The notes under the pieces are model-generated. The model was not told the origin of the DNA and did not search any database. It was given only the letters and a program-made list of their open reading frames with translations. A program made the translations under genes and the position numbers. A stretch of DNA of 64,000 nucleotides from Albugo candida (taxonomy: Eukaryota; Oomycota; Peronosporomycetes; Albuginales; Albuginaceae). This document shows, piece after piece, positions 53,254-62,567 of the stretch. Within the stretch, counting starts at the first letter, position 1; the number at the start of each line of letters is the position of its first letter. Location of the stretch: NCBI GenBank assembly GCA_905220665.1, contig CAJNAR010000154.1:1-64000 (forward strand), read 5' to 3'.

Positions 53254-53791
53254 TTAGATTTAATCTATTTCTGTTTTTATACGGCATCACCGTCATATGG
53301 CGGAAAATTGCGCTCGTCGTCTCCATCTTGTTCTTCCCCAATAGGTGTAGGTGCAGCATTAGCTTGCCCATACATAGTCCGGCAAGTATTTCGCTAATGC
53401 ACTGCGTTTGCTTCAGCAGATACCCATTATCTTTGGCATAAGTCACAACAATGCCCAGGAACTTTGTCACTTCACCGAGATCCTTTACCTCAAGTACCTT
53501 GATGTCACTAAAGAATTGGTCTACGTCGTAGACCCTTTTAGCGGTTAACAAAACGTCGTCCACGTAGACGCCCGCCATCGTTATCGTTGTTGCATCACCT
53601 TTTGAGTATAAGCAAGTGTCAGTGTAGCACTGTATGAATCCAAGATTCCTAAGTGTGTCATTTCGCAACTGTGCCCACAATCGTCCACCCTGCTTCAGCC
53701 CATACAGGCTCTTTCGAAGCTTCAGCGCTACCATGGTCTTATCACTTGTGCCCAAGATCTTCAACTCGTCCTCTGATAGCTCCATTTCCTT
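53254..53791 (-). pseudogene. Copia reverse transcriptase, well preserved
   Basis: About 178 codons without a stop. Motifs in order: LKLRKSLYGLKQGGRLWAQL, GFIQCYTDTCLYSKGD, the catalytic GVYVDDVLLTA (YVDD box), then FFSDIKVLEVKDLGEVTKFLG. This is the RT palm and connection of a Ty1/copia polyprotein. The N-terminal palm is missing because of the internal deletion behind the primer-binding site. The C-terminal end is cut by the MITE: the last codons before 53,250 precede its TTAA border. The frame up to there is open, so the RT decayed less than the RNase H. Confidence 0.9.
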
Positions 53792-53803
53792 GGGCTCATA
53801 ACC
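53792..53803 (-). other. Primer-binding site, half-tRNA type
   Basis: Directly adjoining the CAACA end of the 5' LTR, the minus strand reads GGTTATGAGCCC. This is complementary to the anticodon arm of initiator tRNA-Met (GGGCTCATAACC), the internal-tRNA priming known for Drosophila copia, and not to a tRNA 3' end. Position and sequence agree; the interpretation comes from family knowledge. Confidence 0.65.
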
Positions 53804-53959
53804 TGTTGAGTACTAGCACTAGCTCAGTATCGAGTTGATGGGAAACGAAATGTTTTTCGAGCTCATGGTCTCTGCATTACCTCGCATATCCGTTACCTCC
53901 TCCTGTTCTTAGGGTCACGTTGTGCCCTTTCACCTCACCACTCGCTTCCTTTCCACACA
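53804..53959 (-). repeat. 5' LTR of the copia element
   Basis: Read on the minus strand it begins TGTGTGGAAAGG and ends TACTCAACA, giving the TG...CA ends typical of LTRs. It is 156 bp long and aligns along its whole length with 51,689-51,839, sharing for example GGTGAGGTGAA, CCCTAAGAA and CGAGATAATGC-type sequence with scattered differences. The length is short for a copia LTR but within the known range. Confidence 0.75.
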
Positions 53960-56660
53960 GGATCGATCGGGTAAAAATTTCACTTGCTCACTTATCACAT
54001 CCTGTAGAACTACCTAACGAACAAGGGATGAAGACACACGGTTTCTATTCCAGAATCGCATCCTTAAAAGATCAATAATACTTGATTCCACCTTGGATTG
54101 ATCTTGCGTTGCTTGCTGTAATCATCGCAGACTACCTAGTTTTCAATTGGGGAAACTTTTCGTTTTGTGCGATCTACAGGTTTGCACACTCTAAAAACCT
54201 CATGAATTATCACGGTGGAGGTCAAGTAGAAATAGCATGTTTGCACAGAAAAAATACTAGTCACGAGCAAGCTTCGCTTGAAACCAGCCAGTTTGTTGGC
54301 TACCCCATGCAGAATATCATAGCTTACAAATTGAGAAGCGATTAAAAAAATGTTGGGACCAATATTTGTGCATGAGGGAATCTTTAAATACCGTGTCATA
54401 TTAAATGTCATATCTTATTGAGCTTTTCACTTCGTGGTGTGATAACATGGACTTGAGTTTGAAATCTTGTGGAGACGAGATCAAGCCACGAACAATCGAA
54501 TGGAGCGGATTGATGTAATTTGTTGGGAGAGAAGCAGTTCGATCGATGCCTTGACTGATTGCAAACATGATGCCATACGTTTTGCTCGTACGGAAACATG
54601 CGAATAACATTCTCATAGGCGGATGAGGATATCGATTTCATCTCACCACAAAAATCTTTTTTGCAGTTTAATCTGAAAGTGTTTGCCTTTGAAGTGTTGA
54701 GAAGACAAATAGAGTGCAAAATCGTTTTGCTTGGGTATGCGCCAACTCCGAATGATGAGCTATGAAGTGCCAAACATTTCTCACACTGGAAAGAAGCTAT
54801 TCACCCGCTAATGCTTCTGAATTTATGACTTAGAAGTTGACCTCAGCGGTTTAATATGAATTTGATTTATGTTTAGTTGGTCGATCGAAATTATTTTTTC
54901 ACATTGTTCATGAAATTTGTCAACTGAATTGCTTTCTTTCATTGTTTTCCCGTTCGAAGGGTTCATCATGACACTGTCCATTTCGATTGATAATCGGGAG
55001 ATGCCATATTTCCAGTATAGATGTCTGCGATATAGGCGTTGGAAAAGACACATATTTGGTTTTATCGGATTACAAATTGCAGAGTTTTCTGGTGTTGCAA
55101 AATGGGTCACAAAAGATTCAAGAAACGTATTGGGGCGTCTGATCAAATAAATAGGTGCATTTTCGGTTGTTCGCAACTAACACGATTCGATCGACGCCGA
55201 TTACAACTATAAGGCAAACCCGACAACTCTCTGCGTTACTGTCGGTCATTTCTAAGAGACCAGTACTAGCAAAAGCCGATTCTCAATTTCTCGAGCCCTT
55301 TCCATTGGTTTTAACAGCCAAGGATTGAAGGAAGAATGCAATACAAAGAGTTTTGCATAGCCATATATTGTTTTTGGTGACAAAAACGTGTCAACGTGGC
55401 GTGGAATTGATTGGCTATGGGTACTTGTGTGCCTTTCCGTGTTTTTACGATTCGATAATGGGAACACTGACTGATTCGACGAAACGTATGGTATGTATGA
55501 GCGATGACTACCCTCGGATGCATCAAGGGCTGTAGGTGAACAATGCTAACTATAATTTGTTGTGTGAGCTTGCGATGTTCTTGTGTAAAAACATAGATAG
55601 CTGCTGAGGGAATAGAATCGTTACCCGTGTTGTTTTTCTCTCTGTTTGTGAGACTGCTTCGTTCGTGACAACGCTGCATCTTCATCTCTTTGACTACAGA
55701 CGTGTGATACAGGCCGAATGTATATAATGCTGATAATCTACGTCCAAGGTCAGCACAGGACTCACTTATGACAAAATGATTTCCAGCAGTGAGAAAGTTA
55801 AAATCAACTCGGAACCCATTCTGGATTCGAACATTCGCATGCGGGAACTGCAGCAATGAAGCTGGGTGTGCGCTGTTTTTACGCAAGTGTATCGAAGTCA
55901 ACATATTGACGCAACGGAAGCATTATCTATTTATCATAAAATACGTATAAACTGATTGAATGCTTGAAAGGTGATCAACAAGCTTTCGTCAAAATACTTC
56001 GCGGTAGCAGACATATACACCTTTGCAAACGCGACTCAACGTGATGTACATTGGCATTCATACACTAGGAAGCTCGATAGTCGTATTCAAATTGTCATGA
56101 AAGAAGCACGCATATCGCTCAGTAGTACCTCGTCAGCTACCTCTGCACTGGTACCTGCACCAAAGTGTGGTGAACAATGACTTGAGTGTGATTTCTGTCG
56201 CAAATCCATGAGCAACAGCCAACCTTGATAAGCAAAGCAAACTGATGAACGTAGAGTTTTACAAGATGACATCAGACGCATGCGTTCGTTCGTTCTGACA
56301 TTTAGTTGTTCCGTTCATTATCAAATGAGAGTTTGCTAGCCGCACGGCTACAAAGAAAAATAGCTACTAAACTAAAAGGTGTGGAAAGTGTTGGTCTATA
56401 TGTCGTAGTATACGTTTGATAGCAACATTTCTGCAGTGCTCATTATGAGTGACACATTCACAAAAGGTTCAGTCAAACATGAGTTCTACAAGATCCAAAA
56501 TTGCCAGAAATAAAAGCTTTGATCTATTCGTAACTCTGCTTTCATCCCTTTCTCAATGAGTACATTTCATTTTGTGTGTCAAATGGCTATGCGGCTGATG
56601 AATGAGGCAATTCCACATTGACTCCATATTTTGATACCCTCCACATATTCCCCAAAGTTC
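53960..56660. other. Unresolved stretch with unassigned ORFs
   Basis: Open stretches of up to 197 codons occur (minus, 55,311-55,904), also 121 codons (minus, 54,408-54,773) and 117 codons (minus, 54,823-55,176). None matches a family I recognise and their composition is not convincing. The plus strand at 55,971-56,180 looks more like a real last exon (see separate entry). Spliced genes with very short introns could be hidden here, since the neighbouring genes on the right have exons under 100 bp. Confidence 0.4.
55971..56180 (+). CDS. Possible terminal exon of an unknown gene
   Basis: Not recognised. An open plus-strand frame of about 69 codons starts after an AG (TTGAAAG, ending 55,970) and runs to a stop at 56,180. 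Its product is plausible protein sequence (VADIYTFANATQRDVHWH, KLDSRIQIVMKEARISL, then a Ser/Thr-rich tail). A second coding-like piece lies upstream at about 55,780-55,858 (KINSEPILDSNIRMRELQQ), but I could not join the two in frame with confidence. It is close to, and in the same direction as, the LYR gene. Confidence 0.25.
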   Translation: MINKLSSKYFAVADIYTFANATQRDVHWHSYTRKLDSRIQIVMKEARISLSSTSSATSALVPAPKCGEQ

Positions 56661-56666
56661 ATTCTA

Positions 56667-57162
56667 ATGTCGGTCTCGTCCGTAATGACACGCACATCCA
56701 TTCAAGTGAGGCGGTCTTCCAATTGCAACATGAAACTTTTTATAACTTTTTTATAGCTTTATAGAGATTGTCTGCGTCTCGCTAAACACATTGGAGGCTC
56801 TGTGGGTTGTAATCAATGCCAAAGACTCTATCTAATAGCTGACTCGTAGAGCAAAAAAGGACTTGCGATCAAAGAGCTCGTACGAAGAGAATTTGACAAA
56901 GGGAAGAGAGAAACGGATCCGGAGAAAATCGAGATGTTGAAAGGAAAGTAAGTGGAGCTATTTCGAATGTAAACAGATTGCTGAGTGCGTCACAGTGCAG
57001 TAAGAGGCTTGAGTAATTATTTAGTGATGGCAAACGCGAGGTTGCGAATGTTGTTTTCTGGTTTACAGCTTCTAATGATGTTTTACTTTTAGCAAAGACA
57101 AAGGAATGAAAAATGCGATGAAATCAGACGCGCCTCAGGAAGCAGAGTATCGCGAAATCTAA
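56667..57162 (+). CDS. LYR-motif (Complex1_LYR-like) mitochondrial protein, five exons
   Basis: Reconstructed from exons 56,667-56,705, 56,757-56,801, 56,850-56,947, 56,996-57,049 and 57,093-57,162, separated by GT-AG introns of 51, 48, 48 and 43 bp. All phases fit and give 101 residues. The product has LYRDCLRLAKHIGG (LYR motif at residues 14-16), then REFDKGKRETDPEKIEMLKG and AVRGLSNYLVMANARLR, matching the helical LYR family. Members act in mitochondria as adaptors for Fe-S delivery or as assembly factors of respiratory complexes, usually with the acyl carrier protein. I cannot say which subfamily this is. The last intron boundary is least certain; without it the protein ends at 57,092 with a different tail. 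VMA21 follows 164 bp downstream on the same strand. Confidence 0.8.
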
Positions 57163-57326
57163 GAGTATTAGCCTCAATATGTTTTAGTAAACGTATGACG
57201 CGCTTGTTCTCGTCTGTAGACTTTGTATCAGCTTAATATCTCACGAGTTGACATCTTTTTTCATTGACATATAAATGACGAAATACTTTCGAGGCACAAA
57301 GTTTTCGCCAATCACTCGATACAAAA

Positions 57327-57770
57327 ATGCATAAAGAACGCTGTCCGCAGAGGTAAGGCTCCTTCTGTCATTGCTGAGGCATCGACAATGAGATGAAAAG
57401 AATTTAATCTGTCAGTATCGATGAAGCGAATCGCTCGGTGTGGGCGAAATTGTTTCTATTCACAGGCTTAATGATAACTCTTCCTCTTGGGACTTTTTTT
57501 CTAATGGCAAAAGGAATCGCTCGAGGTACCAATTCTCAGCTTTTGACCGCTCCAATATGCTTATCAACAAGCTTGCGATAGATTGGAAACACTCAGAAAT
57601 GTGGAGGTAGGTGACCTGTTTCATTGTCATTACTCTCACCTCATTTGCTATGTCGTAGCGGCTTTGCTGCCGTCTTTATGGTGAATATTGTGATTGTCGC
57701 GTACATTGTATCCGCCTGGTTTGAAGAGGACAACAGTTCAGGCAGATTGCATGCAAAGAAAACCCAATAA
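57327..57770 (+). CDS. VMA21: VMA21-type V-ATPase assembly factor, four exons
   Basis: Exons 57,327-57,352, 57,416-57,525, 57,582-57,606 and 57,659-57,770 joined across GT-AG introns of 63, 56 and 52 bp give a 90-residue protein in one frame. It has two predicted membrane segments: LFLFTGLMITLPLGTFFL (about residues 20-37) and AAVFMVNIVIVAYIVSAW (about 56-73). A short charged loop lies between them and a Lys-ending tail (HAKKTQ) follows. This is the layout and sequence pattern of VMA21, an ER membrane chaperone for assembly of the V0 sector of the vacuolar proton pump. KKTQ resembles an imperfect dilysine ER-retrieval signal. The stop lies only 3 bp before the first ATG of the SAICAR synthetase frame. 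Confidence 0.85.
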
Positions 57771-57854
57771 ATAATGAAATACAATCTCTTCCACTTTCCC
57801 CATGCAATTGTGTACAGCGCCACACCACGTATTTCCAACCAGCCATTTCGCCTC

Positions 57855-58877
57855 ATGGAACAACTGACGCAACATATCACTCCGCATGTAAATTTAGAAG
57901 ATTGTATCACATCTACATCGTTGGAATCTTTGCAGAGTCAGCTTCCTCCATTCACTCGTCACTCCGGCAAAGTCCGTGACATTTATCGCTTCTCAGATTG
58001 CATTCTACTCATTGCAACTGATCGCCAAAGCGCGTTCGACCGTGTATTAGCTTCCATCCCGTACAAAGGCCGTGTGCTCACATTGACGAGTTTATATTGG
58101 TTCGACCAGACCAAGCATATCATTCCGAATCATGTACTTGCATCTCCACATCCATCCGTTATCGTTGGTAAAATCTGTCGGGTCTTTCCTGTGGAATTTG
58201 TTGTTCGTGGATACATCACCGGAAGCACAAGTACGTCAATGTGGACACATTACGCGAATGGATGTCGCGAGTATTGTGGTCATCTGCTTGAGGATGGGTA
58301 CGTACAGCATCAAAAATTACATCACAACCTCGTGACGCCAACCACCAAAGACGACAGTCACGATGAGCTCATTTCAGCTCGGGAAATTGTCGCTTCCAAA
58401 AGAATGAAACAAAGTGAGTGGGATTACTGTTGTAAGAAAGCATTAGAGCTTTTCGCGTACGGGCAACAACGAGCACAAGAGCGTGGGCTTATCCTCGTCG
58501 ATACAAAGTATGAGTTTGGAATCGATGATACAGGCACCATCCTCGTTGTGGATGAGATGCATACGCCCGACTCGAGTCGATTTTGGCTCCAGAAATCGTA
58601 TGAAGAGTGTATGCGGCTCGGAATCGCACCTGAAAGTATCGATAAAGAGTTTTTGAGGGTGTGGTTCACACAAAGATGCGATCCGTATAGTGCGGAGACG
58701 CTACCGGAAGCTCCTTCGGAGCTCGTGACGGAGCTTTCCAGTCGATATATTCTCTTATTTGAACTCATAACGGGTCAGAAATTTGATTTTCCAAAGGGTT
58801 TGCGACAGAGCGTGTCGTGTGAGAAGGAATTGCTTGAAAGGGTTGAGAAGTACTTTAAAAATGACATTTGCTTGTGA
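57855..58877 (+). CDS. SAICAR synthetase (phosphoribosylaminoimidazole-succinocarboxamide synthase)
   Basis: Catalyses ATP-dependent joining of CAIR and aspartate to SAICAR in de novo purine synthesis. Intron-less. Counting from the upstream in-frame ATG at 57,774: SGKVRDIY (residues 64-71), ATDRQSAFDRVLASIPYKG (81-99), the CAIR-binding VEFVVRGYITGSTSTSMW (140-157), TPTTK (188-192), GLILVDTKYEFG (238-249) and DEMHTPDSSRFW (260-271). All are hallmarks of the family. I prefer the ATG at 57,855 (340 residues). The 57,774 ATG (367 residues) is only 3 bp past the VMA21 stop and would add 27 residues not expected from the yeast ADE1-type enzyme, though they could be a targeting extension. It stands alone here, without the PurE fusion found in animals. 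Confidence 0.95.
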   Translation: MEQLTQHITPHVNLEDCITSTSLESLQSQLPPFTRHSGKVRDIYRFSDCILLIATDRQSAFDRVLASIPYKGRVLTLTSLYWFDQTKHIIPNHVLASPHPSVIVGKICRVFPVEFVVRGYITGSTSTSMWTHYANGCREYCGHLLEDGYVQHQKLHHNLVTPTTKDDSHDELISAREIVASKRMKQSEWDYCCKKALELFAYGQQRAQERGLILVDTKYEFGIDDTGTILVVDEMHTPDSSRFWLQKSYEECMRLGIAPESIDKEFLRVWFTQRCDPYSAETLPEAPSELVTELSSRYILLFELITGQKFDFPKGLRQSVSCEKELLERVEKYFKNDICL

Positions 58878-59119
58878 TTTTTTGAATTTTGTGAAGTGTG
58901 TTTTTTTTGATTCTGATTGTCCGCGAGGAAACAAATCAGTGTGATGAGGTTGTTTGTGTAAAGAGGCGTTGGAATTCGGTTTGATAGTTGCAATCTGAAA
59001 AGCGTTGCGTGCGCTATAAAGCAATGAAAAAGTTGCTGATTTTCTCTTTGAGACATTTTGAAACGTGCGTTAAGTTAAGAGTCAGTTATGTAACGCCAAT
59101 TGATCAGTTAAGAACATGA

Positions 59120-59762
59120 ATGATCACTGTGTTTACAATGAGTTCAATGAGCCGCAGATGGTGCCTTCTTTCTACTTTTGGGCAACAATGGAGCGCTACT
59201 AGGAGCAAATCAGTAAAATGGTATTCCGCATCGTCTTCATCGACTGTTGGAATTCAGAGGAACGAGAGACGCAGGAGAGAACTTCCTCCGCCATTGAAAA
59301 TTGTAGAGTGTCTATCACTTATCAAGATGTTCTGAATCACACAATTACATTTGTAGACCGAAGCAGCAGCCGATCGAATACGCGATTTGATGGCAAAGAA
59401 ACCGGAAGCAGTTGGCATTCGTTTAGGCGTTCGAACACGTAATGTGGACCCGTTGAAATGAAACATGGTTTTAACGCTTTGACATTAGGAGGATGCAATG
59501 GGCTTTCCTACACAATGAATTATGCGGATCGGAAGGCTCCCATGGAGGAAGAAGTAAAGGACAAAGGCGTTTGCGTGTTTGTAGAGCCGAAAGCGCTCTT
59601 TCACGTTGTAGGCACAACAATGGATTTCCACGTACGTTAACCTGCCAGCAATACACCAAACTTATTTGACTCTGACAGACATCGCCATTGGGATCGGAGT
59701 TTGTGTTTGAGAATCCAAATGCAAAAGGAAGTTGTGGATGCGGAGAGAGTTTTAATGTGTGA
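59120..59762 (+). CDS. ISCA1: ISCA1-type mitochondrial Fe-S cluster assembly protein, four exons
   Basis: Exons 59,120-59,302, 59,357-59,438, 59,489-59,631 and 59,679-59,762 joined across GT-AG introns of 54, 50 and 47 bp give 163 residues. The A-type carrier domain includes ADRIRDLMAKKPEAVGIRLG, RTRGCNGLSYTMNY with the first conserved Cys, and the C-terminal FVFENPNAKGSCGCGESFNV with the Cys-x-Cys pair. These three Cys ligands bind the cluster. The N-terminus is rich in Ser, Arg and Trp without acidic residues, as in mitochondrial presequences. A second in-frame ATG lies at 59,138. Mitochondrial A-type proteins of this group help mature [4Fe-4S] proteins. It converges with the gene at 59,797-60,524, with 34 bp between stop codons. 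Confidence 0.9.
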
Positions 59763-59796
59763 CACATGAATTGTGTCAAGAATGGGATTGGCTTTA

Positions 59797-60524
59797 TTAT
59801 GCTATTTCGACACTGTCTTGTTGACTCTTACATGAGATCGATTGTCCTTTCCCGTACATTGCAAATTCCGCAGCAGAAAGAGGAGGAATGTGACTCGTGG
59901 TCGTGTACTCTACTGCATCATCTCCTAGAATAAAATGAGTGGCACTCAAATCTGCTCAGACGTCGTGTTTAGTGTTTGCAAGTGAAGTTAAACACAGCTC
60001 GTACCTTTTTTTCGGTCAAATGTCGACGTCACCGCCATATTTAATTTTGATTTGTCGGAAAAACTGCTTTTCGACTCTGACATATAACCAATCGTATCAT
60101 TCCACGAGATACTATGTGACGGGTGACCGCAGGAACGCTGCCGCACTTGGTCTCGGAATGCGATGGCTTCCTTTGCAGCTATGGGGTCGTACTGGTACAC
60201 TGCTTGTGATTCAGAGGACGGCTTGACTGTGTCATATCCCATGATAACCGCTCCATTCCCTTCATTTGGTTTTCGGCCCGGCACCAGCACGGTCCGAGGC
60301 TCGGTCCCATGTACTCCAATTTGCTGATTTGATGTGTTGAAATCTCGTGCTTTTCCATCGCCAAAGTGAACGCTGTCTTTCACTCGAGTGAAACGTGAAC
60401 GATTTATGCTGAGGTCACTCTCACTATGCTTTTGATTCATTGCCGTCAGACTGCTCTCATACTTTATTTGATCGTATCCTAATATCACGGAGTCGTGAGG
60501 CCACATGTTGGCACTTTGGGCCAT
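59797..60524 (-). CDS. Unknown protein with repeated GYD motifs, two exons
   Basis: Not assigned to a family. Exon 1 is 60,524-60,005, followed by a 53-bp GT-AG intron (60,004-59,952) and exon 2, 59,951-59,797; the join keeps the frame and gives 224 residues. Without splicing the frame would stop 17 bp into the intron. The protein is hydrophilic with no membrane segment or signal peptide. It shows a recurring pattern: SVILGYDQIKYES (residues 12-24), AVIMGYDTVKP (92-102), and FILGDDAVEYTTTSH in exon 2, each (I/V)-x-G-(Y/D)-D-x-(V/I). Short spaced motifs of this kind occur in some axonemal proteins, but that is only a suggestion. It is likely expressed, since both exons are intact. Confidence 0.75.
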
Positions 60525-60674
60525 GATCAGGAGTGCATTTTTCTCATCTTCACGAGAATTCGTTATTTATGTCTTAGAAACGTAGAAACTCGTTGATTAT
60601 ATGAAAATGAACAGCGTACGTTACAAGCTTCTTTCGCTTATTAATAGCTGCGCTATTCGTACAAATGATTGAAT

Positions 60675-61523
60675 TTAACCCAATGTGAGAGCGATCCCAA
60701 ATTTATGTCCGTCACCATCAAAATTCTTCGCATCGATCGATGTGCTCGTTGCCAAAGACACAAAAGGTCGAAGTTTTTGAATAAGTGCCAATGAGATGTG
60801 ACCATTGGATTCCACTTTGCCTGCATACTCAGTCCAAGGATCCGCTAAATAGCGACCTCCAACCGTAAGAGTGTTGGCGCCAGACTTGACGTCATAGTTG
60901 AAAAGAGCCGAGTAGATCGTACGAAGGGAGGCACGATGGTGGAACGATCCGACAAGTGATGAAAACTTGTTTTTTGTTTGTAATGTGGCAGCATACTCAA
61001 AATCAGTATAACTGATAGCAACATTGTGATCCACCAATTCGTTCTTTTCCAAACCAAATCCAACTTGTGCACCAATGCGATAGTTATCTTTTTGAAAGAT
61101 TCCAGATTGATACACCACCCTTTTTCCAATATCGAGCTGTCCATCCACTGCAAAATTGTCCTTCACGTATTCATACCCGAGAACTCCAACTCGTTTCGCA
61201 AGCGGATCCTTCACTTTTGATCCATCTTCTGTTTTTGCCGATAATTTCAACGCATGACAACCACAATTGACGAGTTCAGCTTCCGTAGTTAGTCGTCCTT
61301 GTGTGTTCACTTGTAGTCGTTTAATGTGAAGACCCGTGTTGTAGTGCTTAAAGCTGGCAGAAATCTTCCCTAAAATCGATTTATTCGCATTCATCTCACC
61401 TTCTGTGGTGAAAGTGACGCCATTCGATGAGGTGCTTTTGATTTTCAGCTTGCGGGAGAAGTCATAGTCGTCTTTGAGGATATTTTCCGCAGTCTTTGCA
61501 ATGTCTTTATAAAGCACAACCAT
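60675..61523 (-). CDS. Mitochondrial outer-membrane porin (VDAC), copy 1
   Basis: Voltage-dependent anion channel, the beta-barrel that passes metabolites through the mitochondrial outer membrane. The start is ATG at 61,523 (282 residues), aligning with the start of the neighbouring copy. An open frame continues 15 codons upstream without an ATG. Family features: N-terminal YKDIAKTAENILKDDYDFSR followed by LKIK; alternating hydrophobic strands through the body; GANTLTVGGRY; and the C-terminal HKFGIALTLG strand. Its length is normal for VDAC. A GTACGA/CATTCAG pair at about 61,595-61,524 might be a 5'-UTR intron, but this is speculative. It is transcribed away from the second copy. Roughly half the residues are identical by eye, so the duplication is old. 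Confidence 0.92.
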   Translation of the reverse strand: MVVLYKDIAKTAENILKDDYDFSRKLKIKSTSSNGVTFTTEGEMNANKSILGKISASFKHYNTGLHIKRLQVNTQGRLTTEAELVNCGCHALKLSAKTEDGSKVKDPLAKRVGVLGYEYVKDNFAVDGQLDIGKRVVYQSGIFQKDNYRIGAQVGFGLEKNELVDHNVAISYTDFEYAATLQTKNKFSSLVGSFHHRASLRTIYSALFNYDVKSGANTLTVGGRYLADPWTEYAGKVESNGHISLALIQKLRPFVSLATSTSIDAKNFDGDGHKFGIALTLG

Positions 61524-61669
61524 TCTGAATGGAGTAAAAGCTTTAATGTGTTTGTGGTCGACGTCCACTGTATGCTTTTGTCCAATAAGATCGTACCTAA
61601 GAAATATCCTAATTTATAGTGTAACATCATTTTAGGTGTGATCCCAGGGAGCTTTCGTATCCATCGAAA
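61524..61669. promoter_or_regulatory. Shared intergenic region of the divergent VDAC pair
   Basis: Only 146 bp separate the two start codons, so both promoters must lie here or overlap the genes. ATCATTTT at 61,628-61,635 resembles the oomycete initiator (YTCATTYY) and lies about 35 bp before the plus-strand ATG. No clear counterpart was seen for the minus-strand gene. Function is inferred from position only. Confidence 0.4.
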
Positions 61670-62521
61670 ATGGTCGCGGAATTATTCAAAGATTTCGGGA
61701 AAACCGCGGGCGACACGTTACGCGACGACTATGATTTCTCTCGTAAACTAAAGATCAAAACGAAATCAGAGAACGGTGTCGTATTCACAACGGAGGGAGC
61801 TATGAGTGACAACAACTCGATACTCGCGAAAGTGGCCACAGGATTCACGCACGAGGGAAGTGGAATTGTTTGCAAGAAATTACAAATCTCGAGTCAGGGA
61901 CGGCTTGTTACAGAAGCAGAAGTCCCCAATGTGTTGACAAAAGGGCTCAAGCTCACATTCAAACTGGAAGATGGCTCTGCGGGAAAGACCGCAAAAGTGA
62001 GTCCTATTGGAGTGCTTGGAGCAGAGTACAAACAACAACGAGCTGCATTCAGTACCGAAGCTGATTTCATCACCAGTAATGTTCGAACATCACTTGGAAT
62101 CGTCCACGAAAATTTCTTGGTGGGTGGTAAGTTGGCATTCAACGTAGAAAACTCTTCTCTCGTGGAACACGATGTCGGTGCGAGTTATGTTGGATCAGAT
62201 TTCGCGACCACATTGACAACAATGAAGAATTTCACGGCGTTATCAGCTTCCTTTCATCACCGTCTATCGAAAGATACAATCTATGCAGGCGTTTTGGACT
62301 ACGATTTAAAGACTGCCTCCAACACTTTGACCGTCGGAGGACGATACAGAGCCGATGTCGATACAACATTTGCAGGCAAAGTGAATTCCAATGGGTTTGT
62401 CTCATTGGCCGCAATTCAAAAAGTACGCCCGTCGGTGACACTAAGTACGAGCGTCCATTTTGACGCAAAGAATTTGGAAAGTAATGCTCATAAATTTGGA
62501 GTTGGATTGACATTAGGCTGA
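61670..62521 (+). CDS. Mitochondrial outer-membrane porin (VDAC), copy 2
   Basis: Intron-less 283-residue VDAC, paralogous to the gene at 60,675-61,523 and head-to-head with it. The N-terminus FKDFGKTAGDTLRDDYDFSR, then LKIKTKSENGVVFTTEG, matches the eukaryotic porin pattern. Later segments include KGLKLTFKLEDG, ASFHHRLSKDTIYAGVLDYD, ASNTLTVGGRYRAD and the final strand HKFGVGLTLG. The N-terminal helix and FSRKLKIK core are almost the same as in copy 1, while the mid-barrel differs more. Two isoforms in one genome are common in eukaryotes. A minus-strand EF-hand gene converges with it, 46 bp between stop codons. Confidence 0.95.
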   Translation: MVAELFKDFGKTAGDTLRDDYDFSRKLKIKTKSENGVVFTTEGAMSDNNSILAKVATGFTHEGSGIVCKKLQISSQGRLVTEAEVPNVLTKGLKLTFKLEDGSAGKTAKVSPIGVLGAEYKQQRAAFSTEADFITSNVRTSLGIVHENFLVGGKLAFNVENSSLVEHDVGASYVGSDFATTLTTMKNFTALSASFHHRLSKDTIYAGVLDYDLKTASNTLTVGGRYRADVDTTFAGKVNSNGFVSLAAIQKVRPSVTLSTSVHFDAKNLESNAHKFGVGLTLG

Positions 62522-62567
62522 TGTAGATATCCGAGCATTCGAATACGATGCACATGGTGACATTTTT

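Larger units (their letters stand above)
51689..53959 (-). mobile_element. Copia element with both LTRs, internally deleted, MITE inside
   Basis: Minus-strand element. 5' LTR 53,959-53,804; half-tRNA-type primer-binding site 53,803-53,792; then RT begins immediately, so gag, protease and integrase have been deleted. RT occupies 53,791-53,254, RNase H 52,557-51,860, and the 3' LTR 51,839-51,689. A 0.69-kb MITE splits the body between RT and RNase H. No clear target-site duplication was seen next to the LTRs (AAGGA below, GGATC above). Stops in RNase H and divergence between the LTRs indicate an old insertion. It is independent of the copia relic at 32,310-35,930. Confidence 0.8.

Noticed and set aside
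53804..53959. Solo LTR unrelated to the adjacent RT
   Set aside because: The same sequence in the same orientation lies just after the RNase H relic, and a copia-type primer site adjoins it, so the two are better read as the LTR pair of one deleted element.
55311..55904. 197-codon ORF on the minus strand
   Set aside because: Longest unassigned ORF in the unresolved zone, but its composition (His, Ser, Gln, Arg mixture) is unconvincing, it has no domain, and plus-strand coding-like pieces overlap its neighbourhood. Kept as unassigned.
57641..57910. 89-codon minus-strand ORF
   Set aside because: Antisense of the last VMA21 exon and the start of the SAICAR synthetase frame.
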